Assembly (NCBI RefSeq): GCF_022809775.1
Contig: NZ_CP094380.1
Coordinates: 2,827,501-2,891,500, forward strand
DNA from: Pseudodesulfovibrio tunisiensis
GTDB lineage: Bacteria; Desulfobacterota; Desulfovibrionia; Desulfovibrionales; Desulfovibrionaceae
DNA: 64,000 nt
Direction of reading: 5' to 3'
Shown here: positions 51,823 through 61,480 of the stretch, in pieces
Layout: the number at the start of each line of letters is the position of its first letter
Numbering within the stretch: position 1 is the first letter of the stretch
Made by a program: the position numbers and the translations under genes
Notes under the pieces: model-generated
What the model was told of the DNA's origin: nothing
Seen by the model: only the letters and a program-made list of their open reading frames with translations
The model's database searches: none

Positions 51823-52683
51823 TCAGACGGGCAGTCCCTTTGCCCGGCGGTGGGCCTTCATGCGTTCCAGCAGTTCGTCCGGAACGTTCAGGTCGCCACG
51901 GCCCACGCCCAGTTTGATGTCCGGCTTGACCGTGCCGTGAAAGTCGGACCCGCCGCTGACCAGCAGGTTGAATTTTTCGGCCAGAGCCATGAACCGGTCC
52001 GTGTCCGCGCTGTCGTGTTCGGTGTAATGCACCTCGATCCCCTCCAGCCCGAGATCCACCAGTTCGCGCACTGCGGTTTCCATCTGATCGCCCTGCAGCC
52101 CGAGGATGAACGGGTGGGCCAGAATCGGGGTGGCTCCCTCTTCCAGCAATACGGAAATGGCCTGCTCCGGCGAAAGCTTGCGCTTGGGCACGTACGCCTT
52201 GCCGTTTTCGCCCAGCCATTCGTGGAATGCCTCGTTGATGGACGAAACAACGCCCAGGTGCATGAGCTCCTGGGCGAAGTGCGGTCGGCCCACGGTGCCG
52301 GTGGCTCGCGCCACCACGTCTTCGTAGCGGATGTTCACTCCAAGGTGGCGGAGCCTGTCCGCGATTTCATGGTTGCGGTTGGCCCGGCCCTCGATGACCC
52401 ACTCGAACGCTGCTTCGAGCTTTTCCGGATTTTCCGGAATCCACAGGCCCACGATGTGCAGCCAGCCTGCGCCCTTGGGCGAGGTCACGCTGAGTTCGCA
52501 GCCCGGGATGACCTCGATGCCGAACCGTTTTCCGGCCTCCAGCGCTTCGGGCACGCCCTTGACCGTATCGTGGTCGGTCAGGGCCATGGCTGAAAGTCCG
52601 GCGGCAGCCGCCTCGCGCACGAGCTCCGTGGGGGTGAGCGTGCCGTCCGAAACCGTGGAATGGGTATGCAGATCAATGCTCAT
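51823..52683 (-). CDS. PHP domain phosphoesterase (YciV/TrpH-like, nucleoside 3',5'-bisphosphate phosphatase or RNase AM type)
   Basis: A 286-residue PHP-fold metal-dependent phosphoesterase. 'SIDLHTHSTVSDGTLTP' gives metal ligands, 'LSAMALTDHDTVKGVPEAL' holds the DHD motif, then 'VIPGCELSVT', 'ILAHPFILGL' and 'SGGSDFHGTVKPDIKLG'. E. coli YciV (RNase AM) and related enzymes release phosphate from 3',5'-nucleoside bisphosphates or degrade short RNA from the 5' end. Activity here is inferred. It stands alone between the CBS-ACT gene and a divergent membrane protein gene. Confidence 0.9.
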   Translation of the reverse strand: MSIDLHTHSTVSDGTLTPTELVREAAAAGLSAMALTDHDTVKGVPEALEAGKRFGIEVIPGCELSVTSPKGAGWLHIVGLWIPENPEKLEAAFEWVIEGRANRNHEIADRLRHLGVNIRYEDVVARATGTVGRPHFAQELMHLGVVSSINEAFHEWLGENGKAYVPKRKLSPEQAISVLLEEGATPILAHPFILGLQGDQMETAVRELVDLGLEGIEVHYTEHDSADTDRFMALAEKFNLLVSGGSDFHGTVKPDIKLGVGRGDLNVPDELLERMKAHRRAKGLPV

Positions 52684-52822
52684 GACAGTATCCTTGTTTG
52701 CTCTGGGACGTGGAGTGATATCCAGGTCTTGGCTTCACGATAGCAGGTTCCCGGCCCCGGGGCAAAGGGGAGACTCGACGAATTCGCAACCCCATGCTAG
52801 CTAGGCTCGAAAGGAGCGCCGG

Positions 52823-53350
52823 ATGCAATTTCTCGACGGGTTTGTTGACGCCAGCTTCATCAGGGACGAGGACGGCAGGCTGCTGTTCTATCCCTGGGGC
52901 ATGTTCGCCTCGGGCTACGAAATGTCCGGCGAGGGCGAAGCGCAGGTGCGCAAGTTCCTGAAACTGTTCTATGGCGTGTCCTTTGGCGTGATTCTGTGCG
53001 GCCTGCTCCTTTTCGGCATGTGGACGTTCCTGTCTCTGGGATTTCTGATCCCGTGGTACGCCACGTCCATCCACATGGTGCTTCGCCACCGGAAGCGGTC
53101 CGACCGCAGGATCGATCTGGACGAGACTGCCCGGGACATCGGGCGCACGATCGGCATGGCCGGCACCGTGTTCATGCTGGTTGCGTCCATCGCGCTCTTC
53201 CTGATTTCCGCGGCACTGGTCGTGTTCGTGGAGGACAACGGTCAGGTGCGGTTCGGCGGATTTTTCGGCATGGCGGTCTTCGGGCTGGCCGTGGTCCTGT
53301 ATGCCCGGCAGTGGATGATCATGCGTCGGGACCGGAACAACAAGGATTGA
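52823..53350 (+). CDS. Integral membrane protein, unknown function
   Basis: A 175-residue protein with an N-terminal soluble part ('SFIRDEDGRLLFYPWGMFAS', also containing 'GYEMSGEGEAQVRKFLKLFY') and about four hydrophobic helices ('GVILCGLLLFGMWTFLSLGF', 'GTVFMLVASIALFLISAALV', 'FFGMAVFGLAVVLYARQWM'). AAAGGAG precedes the ATG. No family recognised. The Trm112-like gene follows after 36 bases. Confidence 0.75.
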   Translation: MQFLDGFVDASFIRDEDGRLLFYPWGMFASGYEMSGEGEAQVRKFLKLFYGVSFGVILCGLLLFGMWTFLSLGFLIPWYATSIHMVLRHRKRSDRRIDLDETARDIGRTIGMAGTVFMLVASIALFLISAALVVFVEDNGQVRFGGFFGMAVFGLAVVLYARQWMIMRRDRNNKD

Positions 53351-53386
53351 GCGTTCGCGCCTGCGGACGCTGTCAAGGAGAATGGC

Positions 53387-53575
53387 ATGACTCTGGACAA
53401 GGAACTTGTCGCGATTCTGGCCTGCCCGGTGTGCAAGGGCGATCTGGAACTGCTCCCGGCCGAGGACGGCCTCAAGTGCGAGGCGTGCGGGCTGGTATAC
53501 CCGGTCAGGGACGAAATCCCCATCATGCTCGCGGATCAGGCCGTGAAGCTTGAGGAGTGGAAGGGCTCCAGATAG
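53387..53575 (+). CDS. Trm112 family protein
   Basis: A 62-residue zinc-ribbon protein with CxxC pairs in 'ILACPVCKGDLELL' and 'LKCEACGLVYPVRDEIPIML', the family's strongly conserved C-terminal segment. Trm112/YcaR proteins are small partners that stabilise methyltransferases or act in envelope lipid metabolism. AAGGAG precedes the ATG. Its partner is not evident here. Confidence 0.92.
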   Translation: MTLDKELVAILACPVCKGDLELLPAEDGLKCEACGLVYPVRDEIPIMLADQAVKLEEWKGSR

Positions 53576-53614
53576 CAGTGTGCCCCTGTCGGGCCGCAAG
53601 CGCGGTCCGGGAAT

Positions 53615-53666
53615 CGACGCGCCCGCAACCTCTTTTCGCAAGAGGCTGCGGGCGCGTCGCTTTTCT
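53615..53666 (+). terminator. Long terminator hairpin after the Trm112-like gene
   Basis: 20-base arms (53615-53634 and 53640-53659) with one mismatch and a 5-base loop TTCGC, followed by CTTTTCT. It lies 40 bases after the Trm112 stop. A second small hairpin AGGGTTG/CAACCCT (about 53713-53739) lies in the leader of the next gene. Confidence 0.88.
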
Positions 53667-53757
53667 GTCTGCCGGATGGGCTCCCGGGCTTTTCAGAAGG
53701 GCGCGCATGGCGTAGGGTTGTGACGACTCTCTCCAACCCTTGTCACGAGGAGCCGCC

Positions 53758-54237
53758 ATGCAGCGCACCATATCCGCACTGGCCCGGAATCGCCCGGGCG
53801 TGGTGGCCGAAATGGCCGCCGGATTCGGCAGAAGCGACGTGAACATCCTTTCCCTTGCCGCCGGGGAGACCGAGAATCCCGAGATTTCGCGCATCGTGAT
53901 CTGCGTGGAGGGCGATGAGGACGCCGTCCGCGAGATCACGCGTCATGTGCAGGACATGGAGGCCATCATTCAGGTGGACGATCTGTCCCGCAAGGATTTC
54001 GTGGATCGCGAGCTGGTCATGGTCAAGGTGACCATGGAGACCGAGCGCACCGGGCAGCTCATGCAGATTTTCGAGGTGTTCCGGGCCAATGTGGTCGGCA
54101 TGGGGCAGGAGACCGTGACCGTGGAAATGGCCGGGGACCGGGAAAAAGTGGACGGTCTGATCAAGATGCTCGTGCCCTACGGCATCCGCTCCATGTGTCG
54201 TTCCGGCATGATCGCGCTCAAGCGCGGGGACGAATGA
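53758..54237 (+). CDS. ilvN: ACT domain protein, acetolactate synthase small subunit-like (IlvN/IlvH)
   Basis: A 159-residue protein with two ACT-like halves: 'ISALARNRPGVVAEMAAGFG' and 'NILSLAAGETENPEISRIVI', then 'VDRELVMVKVTMETERTGQL', 'VVGMGQETVTVEMAGDREKV'. This is the IlvN/IlvH regulatory subunit, which confers branched-chain amino acid feedback on acetolactate synthase. GAGGAG precedes the ATG. No catalytic subunit gene is adjacent. Instead, ATGA overlap couples it to a phosphate butyryltransferase gene, so its regulatory target may be elsewhere or it may sense branched-chain ligands for this operon. Confidence 0.85.
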   Translation: MQRTISALARNRPGVVAEMAAGFGRSDVNILSLAAGETENPEISRIVICVEGDEDAVREITRHVQDMEAIIQVDDLSRKDFVDRELVMVKVTMETERTGQLMQIFEVFRANVVGMGQETVTVEMAGDREKVDGLIKMLVPYGIRSMCRSGMIALKRGDE

Positions 54238-55169
54238 CCATGGTCGTCCATGAACCGGTCACCAGTCTGGAAGGGCTGGTGGACGCGGCCCTGGCCGGGC
54301 ATTTCATGCCCCGGGTGGCCATTGCCCGGTCTGCCGAGGGCTTCGTGCTCAAGGCAGGCGTGGAGGCGCATGAGCGCGGCATTGCCGAACCCGTGCTCGT
54401 GGGCGACATCCCGGCCACCGAAGCCCTTGCCGAGCGCGAGGGGCTGGACATCGCCGGTTTCCGCCGGATTCACATGCCCGAGGACGGCGCTGCCGTGGCC
54501 GAGGCCGTGCGTCTGTTTCGGGAGGGCGAGGTGCATCTGATCATGAAGGGGCTGGTCAGCACCGCGACCCTGCTCAAGGCCGTGCTCAACAAGGAAACCG
54601 GGGTGCCGCGCGTTTCGGGCATCCTGAGCCATTGTTCCGTGTTCGAATCCCCGCTGGACGGGCGGCTCATGCTCATGGCCGATCCGGGCGTGAACATCAG
54701 TCCGAATCTTCAGCGCAAGATCGAAATTCTGCGCAACACGCTGGATGTGGCGCGCAGGCTCGGATTCGTCCGGCCCCGCGTCGCAGTGCTGGCGGCAACG
54801 GAAAAGGTCAACTATCCGGCCATGCCCGCCACGCTGGATGCGGACATCCTGACCAAGATGTCGGCCAAGGGCGAGTTCGGGGATGCCGTGGTGCACGGTC
54901 CCCTGTCCCTTGATCTGGCCGTGTCTCCGGCCAGCGCGGCCTGCAAGGGCGTTGCCGGGCCGGTCGCCGGGTGTGCGGACATTCTCATTGCTCCGAACAT
55001 CGAGGCCGGAAACATCCTGTACAAGGGGCTTTCCACGTTCAACCGCTGTCCCATGGCCGCCGTGGTGGTGGGCAGCCGTGTGCCCGTGGTGGTCCCGTCC
55101 CGGGGCGATTCCGACGCGAGCAAGTTCCTGTCCATAGCCCTGGCCAGCCTGCTGGCCCAGAGGAGTTGA
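54234..55169 (+). CDS. ptb: Phosphate butyryltransferase family enzyme
   Basis: A 311-residue phosphate acyltransferase: 'RVAIARSAEGFVLKAGVEAH', 'IMKGLVSTATLLKAVLNKE', 'VSGILSHCSVFESPLDGRLM', 'DADILTKMSAKGEFGDAVVH', 'DILIAPNIEAGNILYKGLST'. It exchanges CoA for phosphate on butyryl- or isobutyryl-CoA, giving the acyl phosphate that butyrate kinase converts to ATP and the acid. The ATG overlaps the ilvN-like stop (ATGA). It may act on acyl-CoAs from branched-chain keto acid oxidation; that is inference from the neighbour. A phosphotransacetylase reading is less likely given the butyrate kinase gene three bases downstream. Confidence 0.9.
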   Translation: MTMVVHEPVTSLEGLVDAALAGHFMPRVAIARSAEGFVLKAGVEAHERGIAEPVLVGDIPATEALAEREGLDIAGFRRIHMPEDGAAVAEAVRLFREGEVHLIMKGLVSTATLLKAVLNKETGVPRVSGILSHCSVFESPLDGRLMLMADPGVNISPNLQRKIEILRNTLDVARRLGFVRPRVAVLAATEKVNYPAMPATLDADILTKMSAKGEFGDAVVHGPLSLDLAVSPASAACKGVAGPVAGCADILIAPNIEAGNILYKGLSTFNRCPMAAVVVGSRVPVVVPSRGDSDASKFLSIALASLLAQRS

Positions 55170-55172
55170 GCC

Positions 55173-56270
55173 ATGGCGCGGCGCGTTTTCGTGATCAACC
55201 CCGGGTCAACGTCAACCAAGCTTGCCCTGTACCGGGACACGACGCTGGTGTTTCAGCGCGAACTTGCCCACTCCCGCGAGGAACTGGCCGGATTCGGGTC
55301 CGTGGCCGGGCAGCGGGAATTCCGCATGGTCCGGATACGACGGGTGCTAGCGGAAGAGGGCGTGAATCCGGCGGACATGGATGCGGTCGCCGGGCGCGGC
55401 GGACTGCTGCGGCCTCTGGTAGGCGGCGTTTACGAAGTGTCCGACGAAATGATCAACGACATGCTTGCCGCCCGGTACGGCGAACACGCCTGCAACCTCG
55501 GGGCAGTGCTGGCCGATGAACTGGCCCGGGAGTGGAACGTGCCCGCATTCATCGTGGACCCGGTGGTCACGGACGAAATCGAGGACCGGGCGCGGCTCAC
55601 GGGCCTGCCTTCGGTGCGGCGGCGCAGTCTGTTCCATGCCCTGAACCAGCGCGGCGCGGCGCGGACCGTGGCCCGCAGGCTGGGGCGCACCTACGGCAAT
55701 GCGGATTTTCTGGTCATCCACATGGGCGGCGGCGTATCCATCGGCGCGCATCGTCGGGGCAGGGTGGTGGACGTGGTCAATGCTCTGGACGGGGAAGGGC
55801 CGTTCACCCCGGAGCGCACGGGCAGTCTGCCCCTGCTGTCCGTGCTTGATCTGCTGGAGCGCGGGGAACACACCGTGGAATCCCTGCGCCGGACCGTGCT
55901 GCGCGGAGGCGGCATGGTCGCGCACATGGGCACCAATGATTTCCGGGAGTTCGAAGCCATGCTTGACCGGGGCGAATCCGGAGCCGCGTTGTTCTTCGAA
56001 GCCATGGCCTATTTCATTGCCCGGTACGCGGCCTCGCTGGCTCCGGCCCTTGTGGACCGGGACGGGCGGATCGACGTGGCCGCCGTGATCCTGACGGGCG
56101 GTCTGGCCCGGAGCAAACGGATGGTGCGCGAATTGACGCGTCTGCTGCGTCATCTCGGCCCGGTGGAGGTCGTGACCGGGGATGAGGAAATGGCGTCTCT
56201 GGCTGCCGGAGCCATCCGGGCCATCACGGGCAGGGAACGGGCGCGACAGTATCCATCCAGCCAAAACTAA
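55173..56270 (+). CDS. buk: Butyrate kinase
   Basis: A 365-residue ASKHA-fold acyl kinase: 'VFVINPGSTSTKLALYRD' (phosphate 1 loop), 'GRGGLLRPLVGGVYEV', 'VVTDEIEDRARLTGLPSV', 'HALNQRGAARTVARRLGRTY' and 'FLVIHMGGGVSIGAHRRGRV' (phosphate 2), then 'VILTGGLARSKRMVRELTR' (adenosine). It makes ATP and butyrate (or isobutyrate) from the acyl phosphate. It ends the operon with the phosphate butyryltransferase. The two enzymes give substrate-level phosphorylation from acyl-CoA. Length and motifs are normal. Confidence 0.92.
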   Translation: MARRVFVINPGSTSTKLALYRDTTLVFQRELAHSREELAGFGSVAGQREFRMVRIRRVLAEEGVNPADMDAVAGRGGLLRPLVGGVYEVSDEMINDMLAARYGEHACNLGAVLADELAREWNVPAFIVDPVVTDEIEDRARLTGLPSVRRRSLFHALNQRGAARTVARRLGRTYGNADFLVIHMGGGVSIGAHRRGRVVDVVNALDGEGPFTPERTGSLPLLSVLDLLERGEHTVESLRRTVLRGGGMVAHMGTNDFREFEAMLDRGESGAALFFEAMAYFIARYAASLAPALVDRDGRIDVAAVILTGGLARSKRMVRELTRLLRHLGPVEVVTGDEEMASLAAGAIRAITGRERARQYPSSQN

Positions 56271-56484
56271 GAATCATTCTTGCTTGTTGCCGGGGCTTGG
56301 GATAGGCTTTTCACAGCCTGTTGCACCGCGTCTGCGGCCCGATGATTCCGGGCATGGACGCAGTGCTCCGGCGTCAGGAAATAATTGTCATTTCATCACA
56401 TCTGCGATGTGCTTGCCGGGTGGGTACGGAGATCGCCCGATGGGCCGGGCGCATACTGATTTCGGAGTCGACCAAGGAACGATC

Positions 56485-57363
56485 ATGGGGTCCCTGTTTT
56501 CCAGCGCCATCACCTTGCGAAACAGCGTTCGCATCTCGGACGACGAGTTCACGCAGCTCCGCGACTTCATCTACGACAAGTGCGGCATCTTCGTCGATGC
56601 CAAGCGCAAGTATCTGTTTGAAAGCCGTTTTTCCAAGCGTCTTGCCGAACTCGGTCTGAGCAGCTTTTCCGACTACATCAAGTTCCTGAAGCATGACATC
56701 CGCAGAAATTCGGAAATGAACGTGCTCTTCGAATTGGTGACCACCAACGAAACCAGTTTCTACAGGGATACCAGACAGCTCGACGCATTTCGGGACAACG
56801 TGCTCAGGGAGACGCTGGAGAAGCGGCGCAGCGAGGGCAAGCTGGACCTGCACATCTGGTCCGCCGGGTGTTCCTCGGGCGAGGAGCCCTACACCCTGTC
56901 CATCCTGCTTCACGAGATGCTCGGCCCGGAAATTGCCCGGTGGCGGATTCGCATCACGGCCGTGGACCTTTCTCCGCAGGTCATCGAACGCGCCAGAAGA
57001 GGCGTGTACAGGGAGTACGCGTTCAAGACCACGCCGGATCAGGCGCGCGACAGGTATTTCACCCCGCATGAGGAGGGCTGGAAGATCCGGCCCGAACTGG
57101 GGCGCCTCATTTCCTTTCAGACCATGAACCTGAACGACCCGCTGGCCTTGAAACGGGTTCCGCGATCACATATCGTGTTCTGCAGAAACGTGATCATCTA
57201 CTTTGACGAGGCCATGAAAAAGCGGGTTGCCAAGGCGTTTTACGACAATCTTCTGCCCGGAGGATACCTCATGCTCGGGCATTCCGAGACCCTGCACAAG
57301 ATCAGCAGCGCGTTTCAACCCGTGTATCTTCCCGGTTCCATCGCGTACAGGAAGGAAGAATAG
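56485..57363 (+). CDS. cheR: Chemotaxis protein methyltransferase CheR
   Basis: A 292-residue CheR that methylates glutamates of chemoreceptors using S-adenosylmethionine. The N-terminal helical domain ('EFTQLRDFIYDKCGIFVDAK') is followed by 'LFELVTTNETSFYRDTRQLD', the SAM-binding motif 'HIWSAGCSSGEEPYTLSILL', 'ITAVDLSPQVIERARRGVYR' and 'SHIVFCRNVIIYFDEAMKKR'. AAGGAAC precedes the ATG at 56485; a longer upstream frame lacks conservation. No cheA, cheB or cheW is adjacent. Two chemoreceptors with possible docking tails lie 2 kb downstream. Confidence 0.94.
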   Translation: MGSLFSSAITLRNSVRISDDEFTQLRDFIYDKCGIFVDAKRKYLFESRFSKRLAELGLSSFSDYIKFLKHDIRRNSEMNVLFELVTTNETSFYRDTRQLDAFRDNVLRETLEKRRSEGKLDLHIWSAGCSSGEEPYTLSILLHEMLGPEIARWRIRITAVDLSPQVIERARRGVYREYAFKTTPDQARDRYFTPHEEGWKIRPELGRLISFQTMNLNDPLALKRVPRSHIVFCRNVIIYFDEAMKKRVAKAFYDNLLPGGYLMLGHSETLHKISSAFQPVYLPGSIAYRKEE

Positions 57364-57423
57364 GGCGGAGCGGACAAGGGCGGATTCGGCCCGGAAAGGG
57401 CGAGGCTATCGGAGGATGGCACC

Positions 57424-58644
57424 GTGACAATGACCAATCTGGACGACCTGAATGCGGGAATGGTGCTCGCAACCGACCTGAAGAGCGGGGACGGGAGGCT
57501 GCTGTTCACCGCCGGAACCCGGCTTGAGGAGCGTCATATCGGCCTGCTGCGGCGCATGAGCGTGTCCGCTGTCGACGTCAGGCCCGATCTCGGGGAACTG
57601 TCGGAGCATGCCCGTCGCGCCATCGAGGACTATGTCCGCGACTTCTTTCTGTATGTGAACCCGGATCACGATGCGGTCATGGAAATGTTCGCCATTTCGC
57701 TGGACCTGACCGCCGAAGCCGTGGCCGGGGGCTGGGAACTGCCGGACGTGTCCACCCGCCGCGCCGCCAGCGTGGAGCATCTGGAAGACCTGTTCCTGCG
57801 CGGCATGGGCTCGCCGGAAAACATCGTGCAGCACGAATCCGCGCTCTCCAGCTTTCCGGACATCTATTTCCGCATCCGCGAGGTGCTGGCCGACCCCAGG
57901 GCCTCGGCCGACCGCGTGGCCAAGGTGGTGGGAACGGACGTGGGCCTGTCCGCCAAGCTGCTCAAGCTGGTCAACAGTCCGTTCTACGGCTTTCCGCAGG
58001 CCGTGGATTCCCTGCCACGGGCCGTGGCCCTCGTGGGCGGCAGGGAACTGTCCACCCTGGCTCTGGGCATTTCCGCCATCAACTATTTCAAGGACATCCC
58101 GCCGGAACTCGTGGACATGCATTCCTTCTGGCGGCATTCCATCATCTGCGGCATCTTTGCCAAGATCATCTCCGCCACCCAGACCGGACTCAGCCCGGAG
58201 CGGTTCTTCATCGCCGGACTGCTGCACGACGTGGGGCGGCTCATCCTGTTCAAGAAACTGCCCTATGCCTCGACCGAAGCCATGCTGTTCGCGCGAGAGA
58301 ATTCCATTCCTCTGGTCGAGGCCGAGCGGTCGGTCATGGATTTCTGCCACACCGACGTGAGCGCGCCCCTGCTGCGGGAATGGAAATTCCCGGAGGGGTT
58401 GTCCGACATGATCAACTTCCACCACAATCCCATGGAATATCCCAATCCTCTGGAACCCGCAGTCATCCATGTGGCCGACAATCTGGCCAATGCCGTGGAA
58501 ATTCCTCAGGGCGGCATGTATGTCATGCCCGGGCTGGACGACGGGGCATGGGAAATGCTCGGTCTGGAACCGGTTCCCTTCCTGCGCGACGCCGTGGAGC
58601 AGTATCGCGAACAGATCGATCAGATCATGCACGCCTTTTTCTAG
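57424..58644 (+). CDS. HDOD domain protein
   Basis: A 406-residue protein. The first ~140 residues form an uncharacterised N-terminal domain ('DDLNAGMVLATDLKSGDGRL', 'RLEERHIGLLRRMSVSAVDV'). The C-terminal ~260 residues are HDOD ('VGLSAKLLKLVNSPFYGFPQ', 'SLPRAVALVGGRELSTLALG', 'FFIAGLLHDVGRLILFKKLP', with HD residues retained). HDOD proteins act in signalling with cyclic di-GMP or chemotaxis genes. GGAGG is 7 bases before the GTG at 57424; an ATG two codons later is the alternative start. It lies 60 bases after cheR. Confidence 0.88.
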   Translation: MTMTNLDDLNAGMVLATDLKSGDGRLLFTAGTRLEERHIGLLRRMSVSAVDVRPDLGELSEHARRAIEDYVRDFFLYVNPDHDAVMEMFAISLDLTAEAVAGGWELPDVSTRRAASVEHLEDLFLRGMGSPENIVQHESALSSFPDIYFRIREVLADPRASADRVAKVVGTDVGLSAKLLKLVNSPFYGFPQAVDSLPRAVALVGGRELSTLALGISAINYFKDIPPELVDMHSFWRHSIICGIFAKIISATQTGLSPERFFIAGLLHDVGRLILFKKLPYASTEAMLFARENSIPLVEAERSVMDFCHTDVSAPLLREWKFPEGLSDMINFHHNPMEYPNPLEPAVIHVADNLANAVEIPQGGMYVMPGLDDGAWEMLGLEPVPFLRDAVEQYREQIDQIMHAFF

Positions 58645-58836
58645 GCTTCTGCTTTTTCCCGCCATTTCGGCCTGAAACGGCCTTTTCCAGAAAAAACCAT
58701 GACTTTTTCCAGACTGCGTTTCGGGACGCAACGCGGCCTGTTGCCGAATGCGTGCCGGAAAAAATGGCGGGCATGGGTAAGGTTTTTTCCGGAGTCTGCC
58801 GAAGAGACGAGCGGATCGATGAAAAAAGGAGTTCGC

Positions 58837-59232
58837 ATGGGAACTGTTGTGGCGCTTGACGAATACAAGGCCCGCGTGACCCGCGCCCGCCCGGCTCCGG
58901 CAGACAGGCCGGAACTGGTGGGGTCGGAGATATGGGGGCGCGATTATACCGAGCTGGAAAGCGTGGTCTTCGGACTGCTCAAGGCCCGGGAGGTGGTGGC
59001 GTATCATGTCTGCGGCAATGACGAGGAATATGATCACCTCAGTCTGGAAGCGCTCGAGGCTGCCTATCGGATCGCAGATTTCGGGCCCGATCGGCTCAGG
59101 GATTCCATTGCCCCGCTCAAGGAGTGGATTCTGGACGTGATGACCCCGGAGAACAAGCGTGATCTTTCGTGGGCCATCGTGCTGCTTGATCTGATTGAAA
59201 AATCCCCGCTCCGTCCGCGACGGCATTCCTGA
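58837..59232 (+). CDS. Hypothetical protein
   Basis: A 131-residue soluble, mainly helical protein ('MGTVVALDEYKARVTRARP', 'LLKAREVVAYHVCGNDEEYD', 'MTPENKRDLSWAIVLLDLIE'). AAGGAG precedes the ATG at 58837; an upstream ATG at 58819 is less well placed. No family is recognised. It may be co-transcribed with the HDOD gene (192 bases apart) or stand alone. A bidirectional terminator follows. Confidence 0.65.
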   Translation: MGTVVALDEYKARVTRARPAPADRPELVGSEIWGRDYTELESVVFGLLKAREVVAYHVCGNDEEYDHLSLEALEAAYRIADFGPDRLRDSIAPLKEWILDVMTPENKRDLSWAIVLLDLIEKSPLRPRRHS

Positions 59233-59253
59233 TTCCGCAGAATTTGCAGCAAA

Positions 59254-59291
59254 AGAGCGCCGCGCCCGGTTCCGGGTGCGGCGCTCTTTTT
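59254..59291. terminator. Bidirectional terminator between hypothetical gene and chemoreceptor
   Basis: A 10-bp stem (59254-59263 with 59278-59287) has T residues on its right and A residues on its left, so it can serve both convergent genes (stops at 59232 and 59306). Confidence 0.85.
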
Positions 59292-59305
59292 GTCGTCCTG
59301 ATCTT

Positions 59306-61348
59306 CTAGAACCGTTCGAAGTCGTCGTCCGAGGTCATGTCGATGTTGGCGCCCCGGTCGGATTTGGGTGCGGAATGGGGCAGTGCGGCCCGCTTGGGGG
59401 CCGAGGTCCGGGATGCCACGACCTTGGGGCTGGAAGCGCTTCGCCCTCGGCCGGGCATGCCGTGTCCGTTGATGTTGAAGAAGCTCATGGTCCGCTGGAG
59501 CATCTCGGACTGGCCTGCGAGTTCCTCGGATGTGGAGGCCATTTCCTCGGAGGCCGAGGCATTCTGCTGGATGACGGAATCCAGCTCCTGAATGGCCTTG
59601 TTGATCTGTTCGGCTCCGGAATTCTGCTCGTTGCTGGCGGCGGTGATTTCCTGCACCAGTTCCGCAGTGCGCTGGATGTCCGGAACGAGTTTTTCCAGCA
59701 TCTGTCCGGCCTTGTCCGCTATGTCCACGCTGGAAACCGAGAGTTCGCTGATTTCCGCGGCAGCCTGTCCCGAACGTTCCGCGAGCTTGCGCACTTCCGC
59801 TGCCACCACGGCAAAGCCCTTGCCGTGCTCTCCGGCCCGTGCCGCCTCGATGGCCGCGTTCAGGGCCAGCAGGTTGGTCTGGCGGGCGATTTCCTCGATG
59901 ATGGAAATCTTTTCCGCAATGTTCTTCATGGCATCCACGGCCTGAAGCACGGCCTTGCCGCCTTCCTTGGCTTCATTGGCGGCAGAAGCGGCCAATTCCT
60001 CGGTTTCCTTGGCATTGTCCGCATTCTGATTGATGTTGGACGCCATTTCCTCCATGCTGGAGGAGACTTCCTCGATGCTGGCCGCCTGTTCGGTCGCGCC
60101 CTGCGACAGGGCCTGGGACGAGGAGGAGAGCTGTTCGCTGCCTGCAGCCACGTTTTCCGTGGCCCCCTGCACTTCGCTTACCACGCCTCTGAGCCGCACC
60201 ACCATTTCGTTCAGGGCTCTGGCCAGCATGCCGATCTCGTCCTTCTGGTCCACGTCCAGTTCATGGGAGAAGTCGCCGCCCGCCATGGCCTCGGCAAAGG
60301 CCACGCCCTTGAAGATGGGCCGGGTGATGGCGCGAGTCAGAATGATGCCCAGTGTCACGGCCAGCAGCACACCGATGATGATGCCGCCTATGGTCACGGC
60401 CGAAGCCCGGGTCGCGTCGGCCTCGGACTCGGCAAGGGTCCGGGCCGCGCCCTGACCGCTTTCGTCGGCAAGCTGGGCCAGAACGGCAATGGATTCGTTG
60501 GTGGATTCGCGGGCATCGCCAAGAAGCTGTCCGATCATGTCGCGGAACATGGCTTGCGAGTTCTCGGCTACCCCGCGCATATCGCGGAAATGGTTGAATA
60601 CCTTTTCCGCTGCCGGAACCATGCGCTCGACAAAGACCTCGGCTGCCTGTTCTTGGTTCCCGGCCTGAAAACGTTCCTTGAGGGTTTTGACAGCTGCGTG
60701 AAATTCGTCGTGGGGAATGCGTACGGCCTCCAGCGAGGCGAGCAGCTTGGGATTGTCGGTCTTGAATGTGGCCAGCCACCTGCCGAATGCGCACTGGGTG
60801 GGATCCGTGCCGCCGTCGAACCATTTTTCCGCAAGAAGCAGTTCGCCTACGTTGGCTTCCAGCTTGTAGTGATCGCCCCGGAACTGCTGGAGCGTGCCCA
60901 TGAAGGCGTCGGGGTTCAGGATGCCGGCCCTTTGGATGTCCTTGGAAAGGGTCATGGCGTGGTTGTTTGCCTGTGCACCCTTGGCGATTGCCGTTTCGAA
61001 CTTGCCGAGAAGCGCATTTTCCGAATCGGACTTGGGCAGGGCCTTGTAGGCGGAAAGCGCTGTCACGTAGCGTTCTCTGGCCCGGGCTATGTTGTCGTAC
61101 TGGCGTTCGCGTCCTGTTTCGTCCAGATACGAACTCATCAGGGTCCGCATGCCCTGATTCAGAGCACGCAACTGGGTCTCCATGGTGCCGAGGTGCTGGA
61201 TCGCCGGCATTTTTTCCTCGCTGATCAGCGCGCAATTGTCGGACAGGGTGTTCACGGACATGAGTCCGGTCAGCCCGATGACAAGCGCGATGAGCGCAGT
61301 GGCCAGAAAGCCGCCCAGCAGTTTGATGGACAGTTTGATGTTTTTCAT
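59306..61348 (-). CDS. Methyl-accepting chemotaxis protein with CZB-like zinc motif in the periplasmic region
   Basis: A 680-residue receptor: membrane helix 1 (about 10-32), a large ligand region (about 33-315), helix 2 (about 316-340, '[20 protein letters not shown]'), HAMP, and a coiled-coil signalling domain with '[16 protein letters not shown]' and '[16 protein letters not shown]'. Within the ligand region 'GDHYKLEA', '[12 protein letters not shown]' and '[13 protein letters not shown]' give the 3-His/1-Cys pattern of a CZB zinc-binding domain, usually cytoplasmic but here between the two helices. The C-terminus ends 'DDDFERF', which fits an aromatic-x-x-aromatic CheR/CheB docking tail. 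A paralogue lies upstream on the same strand. Confidence 0.9.
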   Translation of the reverse strand: MKNIKLSIKLLGGFLATALIALVIGLTGLMSVNTLSDNCALISEEKMPAIQHLGTMETQLRALNQGMRTLMSSYLDETGRERQYDNIARARERYVTALSAYKALPKSDSENALLGKFETAIAKGAQANNHAMTLSKDIQRAGILNPDAFMGTLQQFRGDHYKLEANVGELLLAEKWFDGGTDPTQCAFGRWLATFKTDNPKLLASLEAVRIPHDEFHAAVKTLKERFQAGNQEQAAEVFVERMVPAAEKVFNHFRDMRGVAENSQAMFRDMIGQLLGDARESTNESIAVLAQLADESGQGAARTLAESEADATRASAVTIGGIIIGVLLAVTLGIILTRAITRPIFKGVAFAEAMAGGDFSHELDVDQKDEIGMLARALNEMVVRLRGVVSEVQGATENVAAGSEQLSSSSQALSQGATEQAASIEEVSSSMEEMASNINQNADNAKETEELAASAANEAKEGGKAVLQAVDAMKNIAEKISIIEEIARQTNLLALNAAIEAARAGEHGKGFAVVAAEVRKLAERSGQAAAEISELSVSSVDIADKAGQMLEKLVPDIQRTAELVQEITAASNEQNSGAEQINKAIQELDSVIQQNASASEEMASTSEELAGQSEMLQRTMSFFNINGHGMPGRGRSASSPKVVASRTSAPKRAALPHSAPKSDRGANIDMTSDDDFERF

Positions 61349-61480
61349 GCTTCCCTCCAGACCTCGCAGTTATGATTAGGACACACTCTATTCGCCGAGT
61401 CTCGGGCAGGCCATTATTATGCGATTGGTCGGCCTCGGGATGATCCGCACTTTTATGAAGAGATACAGGATGGTTACAGA

